Below the pieces are notes generated by a model that made no database searches, had not been told where the DNA came from, and saw only the letters and a program-made list of their open reading frames with translations. DNA of 19,663 nt from CAUZEO01 sp963578625. GTDB taxonomy: Bacteria > Verrucomicrobiota > Kiritimatiellia > SLOV01. The position numbers and the translations under genes are program-made. This document shows positions 14,474-19,663 of the stretch, in pieces. Each line of letters opens with the position of its first letter. Positions within the stretch are counted from its first letter, which is position 1. Where the stretch lies: positions 1 through 19,663 of the forward strand of contig CAUZEO010000053.1 in the NCBI GenBank assembly GCA_963578625.1, read 5' to 3'.

Positions 14474-14944
14474 ATAGTTTCCCGAACGTCGCGTTGAACT
14501 TACGGGCGTAGGGGCGCACCAAAACCTTGCGAATCCGTTCCAGCCTTTCGGAATGTAGGGGATGTAGGGCTCAGGTACAGTGAACCTCCTTACGCGCGGG
14601 CAGATATGTGACCGCGGCACATCTCTATGAGTGTCTTACTGAGGCTTCGTCGCATATTCCTGTCCTTAAGATTCAGTGTGTTCGTAAGTTCCTGCCTCCG
14701 CGTCAAAGTCTCGTCGATCTGCGGAGTTTCCTCACCGGGTTGCGGCAAGGCGCCTTGCCATTGCAGTCTTCGTCCCGGATTTCGTGCACGACGTGATCTT
14801 CCTCAGGTCGTCCGAGAGTGCGTCCTCCGCGACCTCCGTGTCGTAGGCAGCCTGGGCGCGAAGCCGGTAGCCAGTCGACAAGCCAAAGAACCTGCAGAGC
14901 CGAAGGTCAGTATCTGCGCTATCTTTCGGTCGTGCGGCGCACGG
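14474..14944. other. Degenerate intergenic region, with sequence like dispersed 'FVSSCLRV' repeats
   Basis: I find no supported gene in these 471 bases. A plus-strand frame from 14627 reads SLRFSVFVSSCLRVKV, a string typical of spurious translations of a repetitive C/T-rich sequence (TTCCTGCCTCCGCGTC... CTGCGG, about 14680-14725; CGTCCTCCGCGACCTCCGTG, 14820-14839) that recurs between genes in many bacteria. The frame also runs about 220 bases into the 3' end of the aldo/keto reductase gene on the other strand, which argues against a protein. Confidence 0.4.
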
Positions 14945-15946
14945 CTAACCTTCCTGACCGCAGGCCAATCTCTTGAACTGCTCGTCAGTCAGTTCAATCT
15001 CACCGGCTCTGGTCGAGTCGTCCATCTGCTGCCGCGAGTTGGGGCCGGCGATCGGAAAGGCAGGGAAGGAGTGATGTGTCATCCAGGCGAGCGCCACCTG
15101 ATTGGCACTGCAGCCGGTCTTCCGGGCAAGCTGGACGGCCGCTTTCCGCCTGCTGTAGTTTAGATCATTTCCGTACCTGGCTGACAGACCGGGGTTGGGA
15201 AAGTCCGGCGATTCGAAATCAAGCCCGTCATACTTCTCGGCGAAGAAGCCGCACGCCTGCGCGCTGTATCCCGCGGCGGGGGTGCCCGTCTCCACATGGT
15301 ATTGGAGCATCTCGGGATCCATATACAGCATGTCAACGTGACCGGGTCGATAGACTGGATGAGTTGCCCTGGCAAGGGACCAACCGACCTGGCTGGCAAC
15401 AAACCCCGGGAGCCCGAGTGCGGCGGCGGCCCGGGATGCCTCTTGCTGGCGTCGGATGCTCCAGTTGGAACAGCCGATCGCCTTGAGTCGACCGGCCGCA
15501 ACATGGTCGGCAAGCATACCCAGTATCTCACCGGCGGGAATGGACGGCTCATCCTTGTGGACCCAATACATATCAATGGAATCGGTGTTCAACCTCGCAA
15601 GACTCTCAGCAATATGAGCGTTGATATCATCGGGATTCATCCGGGAAACGCCGGTGTCAAGGTCGGGATGCGCGCCTTTTGTTGAGACCGCGATCTTCTT
15701 GTGCATTCCCGTTTTCCCGAGCCATTCACCGATCACCTTTTCACTGTTGCCGTAGCCGCCGGCGTAACCGGAGGCGTCCCACGCGCCGTAGACGTGAGCG
15801 GTGTCAATAAACGTACCACCGAGCTCTGCAAACCTGTCGAGGAGCGTGAACGAATCTGATGGTGAAATCTCCGAACCGTAACCTGCCGTGCCCAGGCAGA
15901 TGACGCTGAGTTCTTTGTCAATGTTCGGCAATTGGGCATACTTCAT
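14945..15946 (-). CDS. Aldo/keto reductase family oxidoreductase
   Basis: A protein of 333 residues from ATG at 15946 (MKYAQLPN). This start is chosen over ATG at 15976 because GGAGGA (15958-15963) lies 11 bases upstream and MKY begins the conserved first strand. The catalytic tetrad of the AKR superfamily is visible: D48 (GGTFIDTAHVYG), Y53, K90 (AVSTKGAHPD) and H130 (DMYWVHKDEP). GCSNW and a C-terminal PIAGPNSRQQM cofactor-binding segment are also present. It should reduce an aldehyde or ketone (or oxidise a sugar alcohol or sugar) with NAD(P)H in the cytoplasm; this subgroup is often found with sugar-catabolism genes. Its neighbours are a pseudogene and a truncated acetyltransferase, so it has no evident operon partner. 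The frame is intact. Confidence 0.93.
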   Translation of the reverse strand: MKYAQLPNIDKELSVICLGTAGYGSEISPSDSFTLLDRFAELGGTFIDTAHVYGAWDASGYAGGYGNSEKVIGEWLGKTGMHKKIAVSTKGAHPDLDTGVSRMNPDDINAHIAESLARLNTDSIDMYWVHKDEPSIPAGEILGMLADHVAAGRLKAIGCSNWSIRRQQEASRAAAALGLPGFVASQVGWSLARATHPVYRPGHVDMLYMDPEMLQYHVETGTPAAGYSAQACGFFAEKYDGLDFESPDFPNPGLSARYGNDLNYSRRKAAVQLARKTGCSANQVALAWMTHHSFPAFPIAGPNSRQQMDDSTRAGEIELTDEQFKRLACGQEG

Positions 15947-16031
15947 GATTCCTGGGTTCCTCCGCTCGGCGTCCAACCGGCGATCCCGTCAGGGCATCCC
16001 CCTTCGCACCCGGACGGATCGAGGGGAAGTT

Positions 16032-16376
16032 TCAAGACATTGCTCTTATGAATGGGCACTTCCTGTGGCGCATGGCCTCAATCCCCGCACGGGCAAGCAA
16101 AGTGCCGATTCCTTGGCGCTGGTGTTCGGGATGCACGGCCATGGGCGCAAGTCCCATGCCTTGTACAGAACCGTTCTCGCCAGAAATGACGGCTGGACTG
16201 AAGAGGATGTGCCCGACAATCTGGCCATAGTCTACCGCGACCAGCGAGACTGAATCTGTACATGTATCTCGAACAGAGTCAACGATTGTGCTCTCGGCCG
16301 GTTGGCCGAAGACGGTCTCGTTGAGTGCGTGCACTGCTGCAACGTCCTCAGGTTGTTCTTGTCGTATGGTTATCAT
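16032..16376 (-). pseudogene. GNAT N-acetyltransferase, C-terminally truncated
   Basis: ATG at 16376 follows GGAGAG and opens MITIRQEQPEDVAAVHALN, typical of YhbS-like GNAT enzymes. The acetyl-CoA-binding motif is present (MGLAPMAVHPEHQRQGIGT, with the Q/R-x-x-G-x-G/A signature HQRQGIG). The protein then ends abruptly after HRKCPFI with RAMS and a stop, at 114 residues. Relatives are about 165-170 residues and continue with a GHPEYYPRFGF-type segment, which is absent here. The break lies near 16046, shortly upstream of the aldo/keto reductase gene on the same strand, and looks like a deletion or recombination junction. It could still be expressed but probably lacks part of the fold and substrate pocket. 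Confidence 0.75.
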
Positions 16377-16680
16377 CTCTTACTCTCCGGCCGAACATTA
16401 TTACTCGCGCAAATGGTTTCGTCAGTGAGGCCTCATGTCGGTCGACCTTGAACAGCCATCGATCACTAGCGAACTGCCGCCATCACTCCCGCGATCGGAT
16501 TTCGAACTTTACGCTTCGCGTCCGTCAATTCCCGGGCCAGGCCAGGGCAAATTCCCACTCCGGGTCCATCCCCGCACCTTTCGAAAGTGTACAGTCCGGA
16601 AAGGCACCTGTCCAGAGGGGCCTGCAAAGATACGGGGAGAAGGGATCCGGGGCCGGATTCGCTCGATAAGGAGGATTGGA
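16377..16680. other. 304-base region without a supported gene
   Basis: Overlapping frames on both strands (for example 16435-16779 plus and 16466-16684 minus) show no recognisable domain, and the plus frame runs into the transposase remnant. A plausible promoter for the minus-strand GNAT gene should lie just above 16376, but I cannot identify hexamers. A perfect 14-bp palindrome, AAAACCCGGGTTTT, lies just past the region at 16686-16699, inside the decayed end of the transposase remnant. Confidence 0.4.
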
Positions 16681-17057
16681 TCAAGAAAACCCGGGTTTTA
16701 TCAGCCCGGTTTGCTCCTGGTCCTCCGGTTGGCCAGGAACCGGTGGCCGGCCACGCACCTTCCCTTGCGCTCGCTGTAGTCCCACTTCTCGGCGATGAGC
16801 CGACGGTGCCAATGCAGAATCGTGTCGGGGGTTACAATGGTAGTCAGCTCCATCATCGTTTTGCGGCCCAGAGCCTTGCCCTTGACGGCCAATACCCTGC
16901 GTTGGTCATCGGTCAGGAGAATTCGTCTTCGTTCCATCTTGCCCATCAGCGCCTGGATCTGGGCGTTCTGGAACTCGATGATTTCCTGCTGCCGACGGTT
17001 CACCCAGCCGGACAGGATGAGGAAGAAGAGTTGCCAGGGGCGTAGGACGAAACTCAT
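16681..17057 (-). pseudogene. Remnant of an integrase-core transposase (N-terminal part, frameshifted)
   Basis: ATG at 17057 opens MSFVLRPWQLFFLILSGWVN, followed by RRILLTDDQRRVLAVKGKALG, TIVTPDTILHWHRRLIAEKW and DYSERKG. This is the N-terminal helix-turn-helix part of rve-type (DDE) transposases abundant in Planctomycetes and Verrucomicrobia, whose full length is about 350 residues. After SERKG the original frame gives RCVAGHRF and ends at 16701. The -1 frame instead gives KVRGRPPVPG, which fits the expected K-x-GRP-P continuation, and runs to a stop at 16681. So there is a frameshift, and the whole catalytic DDE core is missing. It cannot be an active transposase. No terminal inverted repeats were found. 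Confidence 0.8.
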
Positions 17058-17438
17058 GATCCCATTGATGCCGGGTACGGGCCGGATCTCCGAATCATTT
17101 CCCAGACAACTGGAGAATTACTGAGGTGAGGAGGTCGGCCGAGACCAAGGCATGGAAACGTCGCGTGGTGCCTGAATCGCGGCGTTTTTGGCTTCGGCGG
17201 AGTTTTTGACCATACGGGCTGCGCTAAAGGAGCGTGGCATTGTGCGTACTAAGAACATCCAATGGCATTTACACCAAGATGTGAGGTATGAGGCATACCG
17301 AAGAGACAAATTTTCTCTGGTCATTCTGTTTCTTATCAAATAATCCATTCTATTAACCAAATAATCTATTTAATATCCTAATTTGAATAGTATCACATAA
17401 ATATAAATTATCGAATACTTGAATTTAAGGAAATACAT
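17058..17438. other. Transition region into the AT-rich island, upstream of the dioxygenase gene
   Basis: The first 200 bases are GC-moderate and carry no supported gene. From about 17265 the sequence becomes markedly AT-rich. TTGAAT (17383-17388) with AATTAT (17406-17411), 17 bases apart, is a possible promoter. AAGGAA (17427-17432) just before ATG at 17439 is a good ribosome-binding site. A minus-strand frame at 17118-17360 has no recognisable content. The composition change marks the left boundary of a probable acquired segment. Confidence 0.4.
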
Positions 17439-18209
17439 ATGGCTTCGGAAGAACAATTGATAGATGAAATTAACACACTAGACAGAGACGGATTTATACT
17501 AGTCCGAGGTGCACTGGATATGGAAACCGTACAGGCATGGCGAGAATGTCTTTATCGCAAGGTCCAGAAAGAAGAATGGGATGGCAAAAACGCTGTTGGC
17601 AATGTGTGGTTTGACTATCTCCTGAAACAGGAACCGAACTTGGCGCGGAGTATGATAGGTCATGAGAGCGTCGCCCCCTACCTCAAAGCCATGCTAGGCC
17701 GGCAATGTCAATTACGCAGCTTTCGAGCCCACGTCAATCCCGATGCCTATACTCAGGAATGGCACAGTGACTTTATGGCTTACTGGGAGTCAGATAACGA
17801 AGCCCGCCATGCGCTACGACCACTGTGTATCAATACAACCTTTTACCTAACAGACAACACACCCGACCGCGGCCGATTGACTTTTTTACCTGGCTACAGC
17901 CATAAAAAAGTGCCAGATGAGGTTAATAGAAACCAGGGTTACGATAGCAATGGGCCCTTTTACCGATGGTGTGAGGAGCAAGAGAAAATCAATCTACATC
18001 CGATGTCCGGAGATGCTGTCGTTTTCTTTAGTCACATTCCTCATCAAGGTGCAAAACTCAAGCAGGATCCCCCCGATTCCGCCCGCTGCAATATAGTGCT
18101 ACACTATCAACAGACTCCAATGTATCCAGGATTACCTTTTGTTAGCAGTCCTAATGCTACCATAGACGCCCTGGGATATGACGGAACATTCCCATTTTCT
18201 AGCCAATGA
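17439..18209 (+). CDS. Phytanoyl-CoA dioxygenase (PhyH) family Fe(II)/2-oxoglutarate oxygenase
   Basis: A 256-residue cytoplasmic protein with the double-stranded beta-helix oxygenase layout. The N-terminus DRDGFILVRGALDMETVQAW is typical of PhyH proteins. The metal-binding HxD is H109-x-D111 (EWHSDFM), the distal histidine is probably H202 (HIPHQGAK), and R216 (SARCNIVLHYQQ) fits the 2-oxoglutarate-binding arginine. The family hydroxylates diverse small molecules, and the substrate cannot be inferred. All expected ligands are present, so it may be active. It differs from its neighbours in high AT content and codon choice (many AAA, AAT and TTA) and is flanked by transposase remnants, which suggests recent acquisition. 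Nothing nearby shares an obvious pathway with it. Confidence 0.9.
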   Translation: MASEEQLIDEINTLDRDGFILVRGALDMETVQAWRECLYRKVQKEEWDGKNAVGNVWFDYLLKQEPNLARSMIGHESVAPYLKAMLGRQCQLRSFRAHVNPDAYTQEWHSDFMAYWESDNEARHALRPLCINTTFYLTDNTPDRGRLTFLPGYSHKKVPDEVNRNQGYDSNGPFYRWCEEQEKINLHPMSGDAVVFFSHIPHQGAKLKQDPPDSARCNIVLHYQQTPMYPGLPFVSSPNATIDALGYDGTFPFSSQ

Positions 18210-18321
18210 AAAACATAATATGGTTCTTCGCGGAATTTAATGGGTAAGATTTGGTTGGGCCTCGGAAAACGGGTCGATGAACAATGTTAGTCTGAGGACC
18301 TTAGCCAAAGGAGTCAGACGA

Positions 18322-18588
18322 ATGAAAGGCAAACGCCGGACGACGGAAGAAAAGATCCGCATATTGAGACAAGCGGACGGAGAACGAACGATCCTGGAGA
18401 TCTGTGCGGAGAACAACATCTCGGAACAGACCTTTCACCATTGGAAGAAGGAGTTCGGCCTGCTGGATGTGAAGCAGGCGAAACGTTTGAAGGAACTGGA
18501 AGCGGAAAACACGCGTCTGAAGAGGATCGTAGCAGATCAAGTGCTGGGGATGGAGATCCTCCAGGAAGCCCTTGAAAAAAAGTTATGA
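18322..18588 (+). CDS. IS3-family transposase OrfA
   Basis: ATG at 18322 (MKGKRRTTEEKIRILRQAD) is preferred over the in-frame ATG at 18277 because AAAGGAG (18307-18313) lies 8 bases before it. The 88-residue product has the IS3 OrfA helix-turn-helix (TILEICAENNISEQTFHHWKKEF) and the leucine-zipper-like helix (AKRLKELEAENTRLKRIVADQ), and ends LEILQEAL-type (MEILQEALEKKL). OrfA binds the IS ends and, fused to OrfB by frameshifting, forms the transposase. OrfA itself is intact, but OrfB is truncated, so transposition in cis is not possible. Confidence 0.9.
   Translation: MKGKRRTTEEKIRILRQADGERTILEICAENNISEQTFHHWKKEFGLLDVKQAKRLKELEAENTRLKRIVADQVLGMEILQEALEKKL
18575..18587 (+). promoter_or_regulatory. 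Programmed -1 frameshift site between OrfA and OrfB
   Basis: Seven A residues (18575-18581) followed by G make the classic slippery A-AAA-AAG at the end of OrfA, in the right phase (GAA AAA AAG). OrfB is in the -1 frame, with its own ATG at 18585 overlapping the OrfA stop (ATGA). This is the standard IS3-family arrangement. Confidence 0.8.
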
Positions 18589-18695
18589 GTCCGGGGCATA
18601 AGAGACAGGTGGCTGAGGGTCTTGTAGCCCGGGGCCGATGCTCCGGACGAGAAGTCTGCCGATACCTCAAGCTACATCGCTCGACGTGCTTGTAG
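18585..18695 (+). pseudogene. IS3-family transposase OrfB, N-terminal fragment
   Basis: From ATG at 18585 the frame reads MSPGHKRQVAEGLVARG, then CSGREVCRYLKLHRST, matching the first ~35 residues of IS407-group OrfB proteins (which have a similar RRACR-x-L-x-x-x-RST start). It ends at TAG 18693-18695. Sequence similarity to the IS appears to stop near 18686. The DDE catalytic core, about 240 residues, is absent. A different gene fragment on the opposite strand begins at the same point, so the IS was cut by a deletion or rearrangement. Confidence 0.75.
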
Positions 18696-18772
18696 TGCCA
18701 GCCGTTGGGCTTCAGGAACGCGCAACCTATGTCCGGAACTTCCTGCCATGAGTAACCCGCGGGCGGTAATCG
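18686..18772 (-). pseudogene. Fragment of a small exported-type protein abutting the IS remnant
   Basis: The minus strand between 18772 and the IS break reads LPPAGYSWQEVP, then DIGCAFLKPNGWHYKH. This looks like the (F/Y)SW(K/Q)E(V/I)P(E/D)I..AFL.P.GWH(Y/F)K segment found near the start of a family of uncharacterised bacterial exported proteins. I recall the pattern but could not search for it. The coding similarity stops where the IS sequence begins, and upstream the reading appears to shift frame (VEVIDVSDY lies in another frame). No start codon, signal peptide or C-terminal part can be assigned. Confidence 0.35.
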
Positions 18773-19041
18773 GACACGTCGATGACTTCCACGTCGGCGG
18801 CTTGAGGAATGGGAGCGTTTCGGCGAGGCACACAGTAACCATGTAGTGAAGAACCCGTGTGCCGAGTAATATCGTGCGATGGATCAAATCACGTTCATTG
18901 TGTCCTGAGCAAATGCCCGGAGCAATTTCTTTTCGGTCGCGGCCCACCGTTTTGCTCCAGTCAAACAGGCAATCGGTCCGATCAACGTTGCATGTGGTTC
19001 ATGTCATCGGCCAGAGGGCGTCCCGAAACGGGCTTTGAGCA
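18773..19041. other. Intergenic region without a supported gene
   Basis: A minus-strand frame spanning 18672-18947 has no recognisable domain and runs back into the IS sequence. No RNA gene or terminator stands out. Together with the fragment at 18686-18772 this looks like remains of rearrangement ahead of the promoter at 19042. Confidence 0.35.
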
Positions 19042-19069
19042 TTGACCGTTGGCCTTCCGTCTGTATAGT
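19042..19069 (+). promoter_or_regulatory. Sigma70-type promoter for the SUMF1-like gene
   Basis: TTGACC (19042-19047), a 16-base spacer and TATAGT (19064-19069) match the consensus at 5 of 6 positions in each hexamer. The predicted transcript start near 19076 would give a leader of about 44 bases before ATG 19120. This is the best promoter match in the window. Confidence 0.65.
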
Positions 19070-19119
19070 GAGCACTCGCGTGCGTTGTTAATTTGCACCG
19101 TTACCCAAAGAGTTTGCCC

Positions 19120-19663
19120 ATGAAAAACAGATTGATTCTCTCGTCCCTTACTCTCTTCGTGGCGGCATATCAGTGCGCGGGTCAAGGTCCACTGACTCCT
19201 CCGGGCCCGCCCAAACCCACCATGAAGACGCTGGAGGAGATCTACCAGAGACTGGAAGCGAACCAGGATGCCATTGAGGCGAACCAGGAGGCCATTGAGG
19301 CGCGCCTGGAGGGCATCGAGCAGCAAACGGCAAGCCAAGTTCCCGAAGGGATGGTGTTGATCCCGGCGGGTGACTTCGTGATGGGCGATACCTTCGGCGA
19401 GGGGTCTTCGGACGAACTCCCGTTGCACACAGTGACGGTCAGCGCGTTTTACATGGGGGAGACCGAAGTGACGAAAACGCAGTGGGAGGCGGTGCATGGC
19501 TGGGCGGTGACGAACGGGTATGGGTTCGAGAACGCGGGGTTGGGGAAAGCGGGGAACCACCCGGTGCATACGGTGAACTGGAATGACTGCGTGAAATGGG
19601 CCAATGCGCGCAGCGAGAAGGAAGGGCTGACGGCGTGCTATACGGTGGGCGGGGAAGTCTACC
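19120..19663 (+). CDS. Exported formylglycine-generating enzyme-like (SUMF1/FGE-sulfatase) domain protein, partial
   Basis: ATG at 19120 follows AAAGAG at usable spacing, and the frame is open to the right edge (181 codons). The signal peptide is about 1-21 (LILSSLTLFVAAYQCAG). Next comes a proline-rich PPGPPKPTMKTLEEIYQ leader found on exported PVC proteins, and a three-heptad repeat (ANQDAIE, ANQEAIE, ARLEGIE) that should form a short coiled coil. The SUMF1 domain starts near residue 69: PEGMVLIPAGDFVMGD, then LPLHTVTVSAFYMGETEVTK and HPVHTVNWNDCVKWANARS. True FGEs oxidise a cysteine in sulfatases using C-terminal cysteines that would lie beyond the edge. Many bacterial SUMF1-domain proteins are not FGEs, so activity is open. 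No sulfatase gene is in the window. Confidence 0.9.
   Translation, partial: MKNRLILSSLTLFVAAYQCAGQGPLTPPGPPKPTMKTLEEIYQRLEANQDAIEANQEAIEARLEGIEQQTASQVPEGMVLIPAGDFVMGDTFGEGSSDELPLHTVTVSAFYMGETEVTKTQWEAVHGWAVTNGYGFENAGLGKAGNHPVHTVNWNDCVKWANARSEKEGLTACYTVGGEVY
19258..19320 (+). repeat. Three 21-bp in-frame repeats encoding coiled-coil heptads
   Basis: Units 19258-19278 and 19279-19299 differ at a single base (GAT versus GAG). The third, 19300-19320, is more diverged. Each encodes one heptad (A-x-x-x-x-I-E), so changes in copy number would lengthen or shorten the coiled coil in steps without breaking the frame. Confidence 0.8.

Noticed and set aside
14627..15163. A 178-residue plus-strand frame beginning MSVLLRLRRIFLSLRF
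   Set aside because: It overlaps the end of the aldo/keto reductase on the other strand by about 220 bases and its first part is typical of false proteins from dispersed repeats.
16686..16699. Perfect 14-bp palindrome AAAACCCGGGTTTT as a terminator or IS end
   Set aside because: It has no loop and no matching copy at the other side of the transposase remnant; it may be chance.
17118..17360. An 80-residue minus-strand frame upstream of the oxygenase
   Set aside because: No recognisable content, no ribosome-binding site, and it spans the composition boundary.
1..19663. CRISPR arrays, tRNA or rRNA genes, and defence systems
   Set aside because: No regularly spaced repeats, tRNA-like cloverleaf or rRNA sequence, and no defence-type protein families were seen.

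Overview
The window looks like a carbohydrate-degradation locus from the PVC superphylum (Kiritimatiellota, Lentisphaerota or Verrucomicrobiota are the best guesses). The grounds are family content, not a species match: a DUF4838 hydrolase-like protein, a DUF4091/GH123-like protein, a PEP-CTERM protein, a pseudopilin-like protein with a single FTLIELL segment, an FGE-sulfatase (SUMF1) type protein with a PPGPPKPTMKTLEEIY leader, and C-terminal 'YNLQSTTD...YRI' domains. Most genes are GC-rich, except one AT-rich island near 17.3-18.2 kb.

Left half (1-9.7 kb). An AraC-family regulator (2962-3849, minus) sits between a minus-strand gene for a secreted DUF4838 protein (2816 to beyond the left edge) and a plus-strand series: two stand-alone secreted two-domain proteins (3976-4737, 4829-5611), a PEP-CTERM protein (5702-6346), a strong intrinsic terminator (6355-6393), a secreted GH123/DUF4091-like protein (6411-8897) and a pseudopilin-like protein (8916-9683). 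The same ~160-residue secreted beta-rich module, starting LDQSQEV, opens both hydrolase-like proteins and forms most of the two small proteins. In two cases the module has been joined to a catalytic domain, by two different routes. In the GH123-like protein the whole small protein, including its C-terminal domain, runs on into the enzyme. In the DUF4838 protein a decayed PEP-CTERM signal lies at the joint. This module-shuffling locus is the most unusual thing here. I infer that it encodes AraC-controlled, exported, envelope-associated glycan breakdown.

Middle (9.7-14.1 kb). A gap of about 840 bases holds a probable terminator and a possible 50-codon secreted remnant. It is followed by a large (1191 aa) exported protein with an N-terminal CBM9-like domain and a probable catalytic barrel that I cannot assign to a named family.

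Right part (14.1-19.7 kb) is a worn, rearranged stretch. It has a frameshifted secreted-protein fragment (14182-14473), an intact aldo/keto reductase (14945-15946, minus), a GNAT acetyltransferase cut short at its C-terminus (16032-16376, minus), a truncated and frameshifted integrase-type transposase (16681-17057, minus), an AT-rich phytanoyl-CoA dioxygenase-like gene (17439-18209), an IS3-family orfA with a frameshift site and a truncated orfB (18322-18695), a small fragment of another gene abutting the IS (18686-18772, minus), and a SUMF1-like gene with a good sigma70-type promoter that runs off the right edge (19120 onward).
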